A stretch of DNA of 64,000 nucleotides, taken from Nymphaea colorata (taxonomy: Eukaryota > Streptophyta > Magnoliopsida > Nymphaeales > Nymphaeaceae). Location: contig NC_045146.1 of NCBI RefSeq assembly GCF_008831285.2, positions 10,180,972 to 10,244,971 of the forward strand, given 5' to 3'. Shown here piece by piece: positions 12,801 to 22,300 of the stretch; position 1 is the first letter of the stretch, and each line of letters starts with the position of its first letter. The translations under genes were made by a program, and so were the position numbers. A model generated the notes under the pieces. That model did no database searches. It saw only the letters and a program-made list of their open reading frames with translations, and was not told where the DNA came from.

Positions 12801-15476
12801 AAAATAGAAATTAATAAAAAATATGAAAAAACGCAAAAAAACACGTATAATACGCGTTTTTTCACGTTTTTTATTTTTTGGCTTTTTTTTTAAAGACGAG
12901 CCTAATTGTTGTTTTATAGGGCTGACTGATTTTTCGCGTATTTAACAAGTTTTTTTCGATTAATATGCGTTTTCTGTGACAATGGACTTAAAAACTTAAA
13001 GCCTAGGTTTATGGTAATAAGACCAGTTTCTCTTGTTTAGTGCATGTCTAGCTAAGACACGGATACGACAAACTGGGTCACGTACCAGCGTCGACACACG
13101 GATCCCGACACTTGGACATGGCAGGATACGTTTTGGATCGAGTCTAGGTCAGACCCGATCCGAACCACTTTCATAACCGACATAAGTTTTAACCCTCGAT
13201 TTCTTTTTACGCTTTCACGGTCGACCTTTACCCTCGACGAGTTGTAACCAGCGACAACAGAGTTCGGCAATGGCGGGCGACGGTGACGAGGTCCGGCGAT
13301 CGACGGCGACATCCAATGGCGTCCGGCGGCAGCCTTAGATATTAGAATTAGGTTTTCATGCTTCATTTGGGTTTTTTTTGTTTGGGTTTTTCTTGCCGAT
13401 TTGGGATGTTTTCGTTTGAAGATTGGATGGTTAATCCGTCGATCTTGATCCTATTTTTCAATGTTGTGTGCGATATTTTTTTTTTTCGTTTGATTTGGGG
13501 ATTTGGGGATTTTGCCGATTTGGGGATTTTGTCTTAGTGCTTGTAACAGTTCTGTTCTCCATTGCACTTATCATTGGGTTTTTTATTTTATTATCATTTT
13601 CAATTTTTTAAAATATAAAATTTGCCGTGTCCGTGTATCCTAAAATTTTGAAAATTGCCGTGTCCGCGTACCTGTACCCCTATGTCACACGGATACGGGT
13701 ACGGTTATCCTATGGATACGGGTACGGGTACGGGGACACGGCATTTTCAAAATTTTAGGATACGAGGATACGGTGAATATTATATTCAAAAAAATTAAAA
13801 ATGATAAACGAAGCCGTCGAGGGTAAACGAAGGTCGAGCGTCGAGGGTAAATGTCAATGCGTAAAACAAAACGCGGGTTAAAAAATCGGTTATACAAGTG
13901 GTTTGGATCGGGTCTGACCCAGACCCGATCCAAAACGTATCCAGCCGTATCGCCGTGTCGGGATCCCCGTGTCCGCGTGTCGACACCGGTACTCGACCCA
14001 GTCTGCCGTATCCGTGTGACGTAGCTGTACCCGTATCGTACCCATACCCGTGTGACATAGATGTCTAGTAATCAAAGAAACGTGTGCAGACCTCATTTCA
14101 ACATTGTCTGATGTTAGAGCTGCAAAGAAACAATATGAACTACGTATATGATAGTCCACACCTGAAGCATAAAACACTTCCTAAATTACTATGTTATAAA
14201 AATCCTCTTTGATGCATATGCTCATCAATTCATGGTCATCAAATATTCAGTACACAAGTAACAGAGTAGAAGTTTGTTAAATATTAGTAAAGTTTTTCAT
14301 CTTCATTTACAGATTAAATGCAATTCTTGATTATGGCAACTAATTTTAGCTAGATAAGACTTGATTACAGAAGTGCTCTCAAAGGACTGAACTGTTAACT
14401 GAATAAAAGCCTGCTAGATATTTGACGCGTTTTTAGGCCAGGCGTTGGCTGGTGCCTAGGTAGTGCCTAGGCAGCACCTAGGTGGTGCCTATATGCCTTG
14501 ACAACTAAGGAGATGATAAGAGAGGTTGAAAAAGATGGTCTCATGTTGTATAAAGTTTATGAAATATGAGATATCATGATTTAGGGAATTTAAAGTATAA
14601 CATATAAACGCAAGAAAAAGTATGTAGCGCTTGATGACTCAAATTTCTTCAATTATGTGCATGAAGTCCTGGTAAAAAAATGGAACCAAAGCAATACTTG
14701 CGTGGCACACTTTCTAAATACTAAATATTACTCATAAAAGTGGCTGAAAGGAGGTGTTGGTTGCGTCCCTCCTCATCAAGATCCACAAATATCAAAGCAT
14801 AGGTTGCTATGCTTGAGAAGACTTTATAATCATATGTTGAAGATATCCAATAGTGAGCTTGGGAAGATTTAGAATGGGGATCGATAGCTCTTATGGCAAG
14901 GGAAGATGAAGATCCTCTTAAATGGTGGTTAACTTATGGTTTAGAGACACCAAATCTCAAATGTCTTGCATAGAAATTACTGTGTCAGCCTACCACATCA
15001 AGAAACTAGAGCACATATGCTCAATTAACATCAAGCGAAACAAAGTCACCAGTAAGGGAGCAGAAAAATTGGTTTATATTCACACCAACCTACGACTACT
15101 ATCTTGAAGTTGTAATGATTACAGGTACCTTTTTATTTTAATTTATGATATGTAAAAATCATATTCAATAATTGTTTGCTTGCTTTCCAATTAAATATTA
15201 AGTCATATTGCATTTCCGTTCTTGAACATCCAAGTATTGAGATGTAAATCCAGTTGAGCTGACTTTGATGGAGAATATGATTTGAATTCTTCTAGTATGG
15301 ATTTCGTAGAACTGATAATTCCTTCCAATTTGGATGTTGACAACTTAGATCATGTGATAACATATTCGTCGGAAACTTAGATTATGAAATGGTTTCTGAA
15401 GTTTTTGAGGGAGCTGAGTTGAAGTAGCTATAGTGATGATCTTTTTAGAAGTCCGTCAACTCCTTATGATGTCTTC

Positions 15477-15509
<33 letters not shown>

Positions 15510-16861
15510 CAATATAGGGGAAAGATGTTTTCATTTTCTTCGTCTTTTATGTTAACGATCAAGAATGTTACCATCAGTGCGAAAGATGTTTTGTCAAACT
15601 GCAAGTCACAGAAAACGCATTTTTTTTAAAAAAAAAAGGTGAAAAAAACATGATAAATTAAATGGCCGTTTAAAACTTAAAGAAAATGAATTTTTTTGAA
15701 AAAATCATTAAAACGAAAAAAACGTGTTTTTAATGCGTTTTTTTCACTTTTCTCATTTGTTTTCTCTCTTTTTTAATGCCAAATAAATTTTTTTTCATTT
15801 TCTATTTTTTATTTGTTACAAATCTACTTATCTTGTGATGTTTGTATTATTAGTTTCTCACTTATTTTATTTTTCTCTCATTTTTAGTTTTTTAAAATTT
15901 TTATAAATTTACCGTATTTTTCCCGTTTTTTTCAACCTCGTCATATTATACCTGAGTAAAATTTCGCTGTTTAAAACTCCGAGACGTTATTTGTGACTAT
16001 AGACTTTTTCCATCATTTCTATCAGTCACAGTTTTATCATTGGATGGCTTCTTGGACTTGAACAAGCTTTTCATGGCTTAGTTTTTGTTTGCATGACTAA
16101 CATTGAGCCTTTCATTTACGACTATCGATTGGACTTCATTTTCAGACTTGAGAACCTGGACTTGATGCTGAAGCATGAAGTGAATGTCTGGAAGCTTCAC
16201 AACCAACGTTTGGAAGCTTTCTTGGCAAGGTGTGGTATGGAAATACTGCATCTTCTCTTTTTCCCAAAATCGATGCTTATACCAGTTGATTGTTCTCTCT
16301 ATTTTCTTTGTTTGTTCTGTTTATTCAAATTTCAAAGATACCTTTTTGTTCTTCCTCTTCTCATTGTTTAGGATGCAAGCTAATGTTCGGGAATACTGTG
16401 AAAAGATTGAAACTGTGAATCGTGAAAGAAAGTTCCACCAGGTAGGACCCGTAGCATTGTGCTTCTTTGTAAAGTTGACCTGTAATCTCTAAAAATTTAA
16501 AAGCTTTGAACTTTATCAGCAAAAGACAGCTTTGGAGCTGAATGCACTGGACATTCAATGGAAGGAGCTCTGCCAAAAAAACATAGAGATACAAGCTGCA
16601 TGTGCCGAGTTAGAAAACCAAATTGAAGCAATCCAGAAAGAAGCTTCTGAGAGGTTATATAACTTTTCTAGTTTTATTCACGTTCATTACCTTTAATTAC
16701 GTGGAACCATTGAAATGAAACTGTCATCTCAGCATGCAATGGCTGTCTACTTTGACATGCTTTGTCTATCTAATTAAGATTTGTTTTTAAAGGAGTTAAA
16801 TCGTGCTTGTAGGGGCCTGAAGTTGGAGCAAGATGAGGACAGTGCGTCAATGCTGCATTGA
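3860..16861 (+). CDS. MOS4: Pre-mRNA-splicing factor SPF27/BCAS2 homolog (MOS4-like), 6 exons
   Basis: This gene encodes a core subunit of the Prp19/NineTeen complex, which acts in the nucleus in spliceosome activation; Arabidopsis MOS4 also affects innate immunity. CDS exons are 3860-4093, 4205-4380, 16146-16229, 16372-16441, 16520-16653 and 16813-16861. All introns are GT-AG and all phases join, giving 248 residues; plant homologs are about 250. The N-terminal [11 protein letters not shown] block and the [12 protein letters not shown] block (about residues 30-60) are family hallmarks. The second half is coiled-coil rich: [10 protein letters not shown] near 140, NRERKFHQ near 185, [13 protein letters not shown] near 195. 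Intron 2 is about 11.8 kb and packed with transposons, whereas the others are 78-159 bp. No stop or frameshift was found, so the gene looks functional if the long intron splices. Confidence 0.93.
4381..6662 (+). other. 5' part of SPF27/MOS4 intron 2, no gene
   Basis: AT-rich intronic sequence between the exon 2 donor at 4381 and the gypsy insertion. It contains poly-T and TA runs (about 4958-4973 and 5083-5105) and, at 6240-6560, a simple region of repeated ATTGTATTA, AATTTATAAA and ACATAAGAAT words that looks like degenerate tandem repeats. No protein similarity or structural RNA was recognised. Confidence 0.6.
6668..6937 (+). repeat. 5' LTR of the gypsy element
   Basis: 270 bp, ends TGTTAG and CTAACA. 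It matches 11235-11509 almost base for base. A promoter is expected inside it, but I could not place a TATA box with confidence. Confidence 0.92.
6938..6949 (+). promoter_or_regulatory. Primer-binding site (initiator tRNA-Met)
   Basis: The 12 bases directly after the 5' LTR match the usual plant tRNA-Met primer-binding site TGGTATCAGAGC at 11 of 12 positions; only the first T is changed to A. Confidence 0.85.
6960..11204 (+). pseudogene. Ty3/gypsy gag-pol polyprotein, broken
   Basis: Gag starts at the ATG at 6960 and carries in-frame stops at 7119 (TAG) and near 7428 (TGA). A CCHC-like knuckle (CFHCDQ...GHNC) lies near 7940-7985. Frameshifts occur near 7750 and 8145. The protease motif DTGSTHNF is near 8175. 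RT spans about 8616-9379, with the [10 protein letters not shown] block followed by a TAG stop and the catalytic FDDILIYSK near 9183. RNase H ([13 protein letters not shown]) is near 9620 and is broken by a 103-bp duplication. Integrase has its HHCC zinc finger near 10285-10410 and the first two catalytic Asp residues (SLDFIEG, TSDRDP). The segment with the catalytic Glu is deleted near 10761, where the frame jumps to the C-terminal [10 protein letters not shown] region. Confidence 0.92.
9667..9872 (+). repeat. 103-bp tandem duplication inside the RNase H region
   Basis: 9667-9769 and 9770-9872 are near-identical head-to-tail copies. The period is not a multiple of three, so the duplication shifts the frame. 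The first copy has a TGA where the second has CGA, and other differences are also C-to-T changes. Confidence 0.93.
11221..11230 (+). promoter_or_regulatory. Polypurine tract of the gypsy element
   Basis: A run of ten purines just upstream of the 3' LTR start at 11235, in the expected place for second-strand priming. Confidence 0.75.
11235..11509 (+). repeat. 3' LTR of the gypsy element
   Basis: 275 bp, pairs with 6668-6937. Relative to the 5' copy it has a 4-bp insertion and a 1-bp insertion, which explain the length difference. Confidence 0.92.
11515..12235 (+). other. Intron sequence with a weak open frame, possibly 5' part of a hAT relic
   Basis: An open frame at 11640-11924 (94 codons) has no family I recognise. 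The downstream sequence to 12235 is full of stops. It ends at an inserted TIR element, beyond which clear hAT transposase remnants resume (14600-15110), so this may be the 5' part of the same relic. That link rests only on position and the shared target duplication. Confidence 0.35.
12650..12985. mobile_element. MITE-like AT-rich element, family 2, copy 1
   Basis: Terminal inverted repeats CCATTGTCACA and its complement bound a 336-bp AT-rich segment. Subterminal words (CGGAGTTT, GGTATAATATGG, AAACGC) recur in inverted orientation at 15605-15997. The flanks share only TTAAAA, so the target duplication is not certain. Confidence 0.55.
13052..14060. mobile_element. hAT-like MITE family 1, copy A: inverted (foldback) duplication
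   Basis: Target duplication ATGTCTAG at 13044-13051 and 14061-14068. Terminal repeats are CTAAGACACGG and CTATGTCACACGG (inverted). Both arms contain GATACG-rich subtermini and a CGTTTTGGATCG...TCAGACCCGATCC block in opposite orientation, and two right ends meet tail to tail around 13680. The whole is therefore a long imperfect inverted repeat (arms about 630 and 380 bp). The left arm has a GC-rich block (about 13260-13335) with ATGGCGGGCGACGGTGACGA, shared with copy C at 46581-47340. Confidence 0.85.
14600..15110 (+). pseudogene. hAT transposase C-terminal remnant (hATC dimerisation domain)
   Basis: Read in two frames, this stretch contains the typical hAT C-terminal order: a block ending LNTKYYS, then [15 protein letters not shown] near 14750, [10 protein letters not shown] near 14911, and finally [20 protein letters not shown] near 15035-15095. 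The C-terminal block is the dimerisation domain used for hAT multimerisation. In-frame stops and at least one frameshift show it is dead. It lies immediately right of the 12236-14509 insertion, which interrupted it or sequence next to it. Confidence 0.82.
15478..15508. repeat. (TA)n microsatellite
   Basis: Uninterrupted TA run of about 30 bp in intron 2 of SPF27/MOS4. Confidence 0.9.
15605..15997. mobile_element. MITE-like AT-rich element, family 2, copy 2
   Basis: Begins GTCACAGAAAACGC and ends with the inverse of GTCACAAATAACG. The internal TATAATATGACG and AAACTCCGAG words are the inverse of those in 12650-12985. Its right end lies about 150 bp from the exon 3 acceptor of SPF27/MOS4. The target duplication is not evident. 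Confidence 0.5.
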
Positions 16862-18750
16862 GGATTATAGTTTCAGGAAGTTGTGCAGCCTATTTGTATT
16901 ATGTGGTTAGGTCCGTGCATCGTTATTCTGTCATTTGCCTTTGTGCATGCTGGCACCTATGTGATGCCACTTGCCACTAGGAGAATGCAACTTGGGTTGT
17001 ATTCATAGGAGGAGGCTCACATATACAATTACCTTGTACAAGCACTTTTGAAAGTTGAGCTCACAGATTGGTATGCAGACAGAGCTATAATTGGCCGCTA
17101 TAGCTAAACTTGGTTTGATCTTTGGCAATTCACGCTTTTCCTTTTGGATACTTCCGTTCGTGCAATGGGGAGAAGAAATATGTTCAATCAACTGGTTTCC
17201 ATCCCGGGTTCGAGTCATCCAACTGTTGTACATGTTGGCTGAGTGTCGTAGTTGCACCCGAAGCATCTAAAGCCTAGTATTGTTGCTGTCTAGTGGGCTG
17301 ACGCATAGGTGCATGTCATGTGCTGCGCCAATTTGTGTCCAGGTGCTGTTGAATCGTGTTGAACGGGCCACGTGTGATTCTTTAATAAAAGGTGAAAAAT
17401 TATGTAGCTGCCTTGACCACATGAAGTCAATGATGGATAATGCGAAGGACTTTCTAGGGGATTTCTCTTCAGAGACATCCGATAACCCCGGTTCTGGGGG
17501 ATGAAAATGTATGCCTAGGAATCGCAACATGGAAGGTAAGTTTCGTTCCCTCGTATGTATGTGCATACGTAGAACTTCCTCTCTCTCTCTCTCTGTCTCT
17601 CTCTCTTCGTCAGCCTCCTTTTTCACCTTTTGGTTGTCTGCACAACTGTTTCTTTCTTTGTTTTCTGTTACAGAAGGAATATTATCCGGAGACAATAAAT
17701 TAACGATGCCTCGTAATTTTAGTTAATCTAGAAGTCGAAGTTGATGGCACGAGCCATTCTAAATGCGTGGACAATTATGTCGAAATACAGTCATTAGCAG
17801 AGCAACAGGGCCCAAAATTCCAGCACAGATTCTACCTATTTTCGCAGGCACCATTATCCAAATTTAATACTTTGTATCAGAATTACTTTCTGTTATGGCT
17901 GCAAACAATTGTTAGCAGCTTCCCATTTAAATCGAAGGCTACAACAGATCATAGAAACATTTTTAACGCCTAGACCTATATTCTATACGTGATTCAGAAG
18001 CTTTATTGTCAAATTAGATGCCTTTAGTGAAATTCATTCCAGAATTTGAGCTCTGCTCCATTTACACATGAAAACCTTTGGACGCTCTCCAACACATGCC
18101 GCACACCGTCAGAACCACCTTCAGTTTCAGTTCTCAATATAGATATTTCCATGCCTGCATGCACTAACCAACAATTGTGTATTGAAAATGTCTTATTTTC
18201 AATTATAAAGCATTCACCTGTTTCTCACTTTTAAAAAACTTTAAGCAGCACACAATATAACACAAAAGCAACTCCACAACCTCGCACCACAGACTGATCT
18301 ATGTAAACCGGAACACATGTTGGACAAGGACAAACAGTATGGCTTTGTACATGTGTGCTATGATTTCATTTTCCAGGAAATGCATGCAGTGGAAGATCCT
18401 GAATTTGACACTTTCTCGACCAGAAATACGTTAAACAAAGCCACTCGTGCATGGGTGACAGCTCAAGATCTGCCTCATGAAAATCTTGCATTCCCTGGTG
18501 AAGTTCTACCTCATGGAAACATTCCTCAACGGAAGTTTAGCAATTCATCACTAAGAAACCACCGGCATAGCTCAATTATTTAGAGCTGACATGGCCCGGG
18601 TTAGAGTAATTAATATTCTGGGCTGAAGCAGTGAGAACTTGTTTGAAGTGGCTCATTTTGTACCAAAGAACCCTACGTAAGCAGAAGCATTGATTTTACC
18701 TGCTGTTCATATGTTTTGTAAATTTCAACGTAGTGAGCATTTCCTCCACA
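16862..18750. other. Intergenic region downstream of SPF27/MOS4 with two exon-like open frames
   Basis: The frame at 17280-17504 ends in a stretch (RVERATCDSLIKGEKLCSCL... then MDNAKDFLGDFSSE) that looks like genuine protein, preceded by a possible acceptor at 17341. The frame at 18317-18583 contains [20 protein letters not shown] and also follows a possible acceptor near 18377. I recognise neither, and their joining is unproven. A CT microsatellite lies at 17579-17606. These may be decayed or captured exons, or 3' UTR of the upstream gene. Confidence 0.35.
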
Positions 18751-18909
18751 GCTTAGGTGGAAGGCCAATAAGGCCTCCTTCCAAGGGGGTCCGAGCCATC
18801 AGTCAGATACCACTCGGGAAGAGCTAGAATTCTAACCTTGTGCCAGGATCTACAGGCTAAGGGACAGTCTCAGGCAGAGATAGTTTTTATGGGGCGTAGG
18901 CCTCCCAAA
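18751..18909 (+). other. Plastid-derived 23S rRNA fragment (NUPT)
   Basis: About 160 bp closely resembles part of the plant chloroplast 23S rRNA: GCTTAGGTGGAAGGC at the left, then GGCCTCCTTCC, GAGCCATCAGT, GATACCACTC, AGAGCTAGAATTCTAACC, GGGACAGTCTCAGG and GGGGCGTAGGCCTCCC at the right. It carries scattered substitutions relative to the conserved plastid sequence and ends abruptly on both sides, so it is a non-functional nuclear insert rather than an rRNA gene. Confidence 0.87.
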
Positions 18910-19338
18910 CTGCAACGACCGACTTGGACAACTCGGTTTATGTCATTTGACCGTCTCCAAACAAGCTAACGCAGTTACACAAGATCACACTATTCCAAAC
19001 AAGTCCTCTCGGCTACCAGAATCAAAAACATCAAACACAATTTTGCAACTATGCCTACTTTACAAAAAGATTACACCGATGTGGAAAGCTGCAGATAAAT
19101 AGCAATCTATCTATTTGCATGGACCAGATGCGATATTTCCTTCCTTTCAGTTTGAGCGATCCAAACATCATTTTGGGACCAAACCATACAATGTACTTCG
19201 ACTCTTCTCTACCATCTCATCAGGGATAATCACGTCCAAAACATCAACTTTGAGGACAAATGAAAGGGTTGGTGATGCATGAAAGATGGAAATGACATAA
19301 AAATTGGTCCACACATTCATCTTTGACAATATTATTTT

Positions 19339-19341
<3 letters not shown>

Positions 19342-19378
<37 letters not shown>
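19342..19378. repeat. (AT)n microsatellite
   Basis: AT run of about 37 bp, just downstream of the homoserine dehydrogenase stop codon (minus strand), hence possibly in its 3' UTR. Confidence 0.9.
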
Positions 19379-19382
<4 letters not shown>

Positions 19383-19399
19383 AGGGAGACGGAGAGTAC

Positions 19400-22300
19400 T
19401 CAGCAGAATAGATCTTGCAAATCAAGAATATCAGCAAGTACACCAGCTGCTGTAGTATCATTGCCCGCACCTGCACCTTGGATCACCAATGGGAAGCTGT
19501 AACATCTGCTGTAAATCTCAACCTGCAAAATTGAAGCATGATCTGCTACTGTGGACCATAAAAAAAACACCAAGCCTTGCAAAATCCTCTCGTATCACAA
19601 ACAGCAATATAGAACTGATGCATGTGTGCCAGCGTAGAACAAATGTTGGTCACAGAGTGTCGTTAGGTTATCCAATAGCAGGGTGATAACTAATAAAATA
19701 TTTTGGACAAAAGAAAAAAAAGTACAGATGATACTAAATAAAGCTATAGGAAGACAGCAGTAACACTATCCTATTGAAGGTCAGTTGATTATGAACAACT
19801 TAACATGGACTTCTGAAAACTTGGGATTTTTTTTGAAAACTATTTTGAAAATTAACAAAACTAGATTGCTAACATTGTTATAGTGGCAACAGAAGATTTA
19901 TGATAGCTTCAAGCTACCGTAAAAGGTAATCTAAATGAGAGTTAAATTAAAAGAAAAAGTACTACACAAAGAAAAGAAAATAAACAAGACAAGCATGACA
20001 TGCTAGCGAAACTTGAACTCATTCTTGAACACTAGGATACACAAAAAGTCCCTTGTCTGCAAACTTGCAAAGTTGCAATGCAAAACTAACAAAGGCTAAA
20101 ATGAGCAACATACCATATTGGCACTTCCTTTCAACTTGCCAAGAGGGGAATCCTTTGGGCATTCTAAGAGTCCAACTTGACAACTGCCAGACAAAGGAGG
20201 TAAATGCATTACCACAAAAACTTACTTCTTGAAATGGCAAAGCCATGTCTTCTGAAATAAAACTAATGGCATGTCAGACTACAAACACATTTTTAATGCT
20301 AAGGTATGTATGAAGATTCTATAACAATGATGGACTACGTTACATGAACATTGATTCCTGGAGACAGCAATAAGTGCGTAGCACACGGATGCACCCAAAA
20401 ACCAGCCGCTGTAAGAATATCCAAATACTACTCACAAATAGGTGAGAACAAAGTGACACTAAAGGCCTATCTGCTCCCTCTCTCATTTTAAAACTTTTCT
20501 CTTTCTACATTTACCAAATAGTTGATCGGTAAATTGGTTCACAGCCTTTAAGTTGAAAATATCTAAGAAAGCTTCTCGCACAGCACAGTGTGAATAGCAG
20601 CTGAAGCTTGGTTCACGATACTCTGTCATCAAAGCATTGGTTATAGTAGCTATAAAATGCAAAATGGAGTACAAAAACAACATGCTTGATGAAATGCCTG
20701 ACAGATCTCCATATCATAAATCACATTCCTTTTTACATTTCCCTCTTTCTAAATCACATGGACTCTTCAAAACAGTCGCTTTTCCCAAGACAACAGGAGT
20801 AAGGTGCGCCAACCGACAATTTGCATTCTTTATCGGGAATGCTGATAGAAATATAGCTTGTTAATTGCATATATTATATATATATACAATATTTGTTATT
20901 GTAGAAATTTTTTTATCATTGAATGATTGATAGAAACATAGTTTTTGTTATTTGTGAACAATTTTTGCCCACACACAATAGTGACTTTGGCTATACAGAT
21001 TTACCCAGTTCACTCCTGAGGGCCATCCAATCTAATGTAATAAATTATCAGATTTACCCAGTTCACTCCTGAGGGCCATCCAATCTAATGTAATAAATTA
21101 TTAAAAGAAAAACAAGGAGCTAAAGGTGATAGACATTTTCATCATCTGGTATCAGGATGGATCAGCCGTCCCTCATGAGTGAGCTGGGTGACTTTGGATA
21201 GCTAGAGTTACCATTCACTTGCTCCACACACACATAAATACATAACAATGTTAAAATATGATAATCTCATTGTCTTTGGATCTCAACCCAGATCCAAACA
21301 CATCTTGCATTTTATTTTAGAGGCACACACCTACTCAGACAAGTGCAAAATTGTTTCACTAATGTCATGCGGGAATCCTGTCTGAACTTATGTTTAAGAT
21401 ATAATGAGTTGGGCTTAAGAGCTGTTCTCTTGCTGCTTCTCCTCCCTTCACACACCTCTTTCTCCCTTATTTGTCTGTTTTCTGCAGAATATCATTGTGG
21501 TGATCAAAATCTATCAGCAAATCTTTCACCCAGACCACTAGGTCAAGGACAAAAACAGATAATTTAAATGTGATTATTAAAGTACTTTTTGTCTAACCTA
21601 ATGTAAATTTTTGAAGAAGAGAACAAGCACCAACACTGGCCCCTGGATAAATCTTCAGCAGCTTTTGGTGTCAGCAGCAGTGCAGCAGAAAAACATCCAA
21701 ATAATTAGAGAGCAAGCTCTCATACCATGTAAATATTGCTTGAAACATCTAAAATAAACACCAATCAAACGCACTATGGCCTGAAAAATTTTGGTTTTGA
21801 AAATGTATGAGTTCTTTACAAAAAAACTTAGACGCTGTTTTAGAACAGCATGCCAATAACTAAGAATACATCAAATAATTATACACAAAAGAATGTAAAA
21901 GAGAGTGAGAAGAGCTCAAGAGAGCTAGCCATCAAGTTGTCTCTAACGGCACTAAAAAAGGGCTCTTAGAGCTAGACAACAGCTAGCTCCAACCTTGTGA
22001 AGGCTTACTTGAAAAGGTTATAACAGAAAAATAAAAATACAAAAAATTACAAAAGCAGAGAAATAAAAATGAAAATTACATAAATACCTAGACAAATATA
22101 TGTGTTAGAGCCTTTTGCTACAAGACGGGCCTTGTAATGCTCGACACTTCCATCTGGCTTATTCTTGATTTTGTAGACCCATTGCAATCAAACCACATTC
22201 TTATCAGGTTGACGTTGAACTACAATTCATGTTTGACACTGACACATAGCTTCCATTTCTTCATTCATAGCTTGAAACCCATTTACTTGAAGAAATGACT

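Larger units (their letters stand above)
12236..14509. mobile_element. TIR element with 8-bp target duplication (hAT-like), carrying nested elements
   Basis: Ends are CTTAGTTGTTAAGG on the left and the inverse of CTTAGTTGTCAAGG on the right. Both sides are flanked by GAGATGAT (12228-12235 and 14510-14517). Subterminal CCTAGGCG-type words are repeated at both ends. An 8-bp duplication with short TIRs is typical of hAT non-autonomous elements. Two further elements sit inside it (12650-12985 and 13052-14060), so the original element was under about 1 kb. No transposase is encoded. Confidence 0.85.

Noticed and set aside
13685-14177. Minus-strand open frames rich in Tyr/Gly/Asp (GYGYDTG-like)
   Set aside because: They come from GATACG/GGGTACGG subterminal repeats of the MITE and have no homology to proteins.
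17195-17225. tRNA or SINE B-box-like GGTTCGAGTC
   Set aside because: The bases on either side do not form a T-stem, and no anticodon arm or A-box could be placed at the right distance.
20225-20262. Possible extra homoserine dehydrogenase exon (MALPFQE, ending in a GTAAGT donor)
   Set aside because: Its phase does not fit exon 10, and the next segment (20183-20114) joins directly in phase and supplies the conserved residues.
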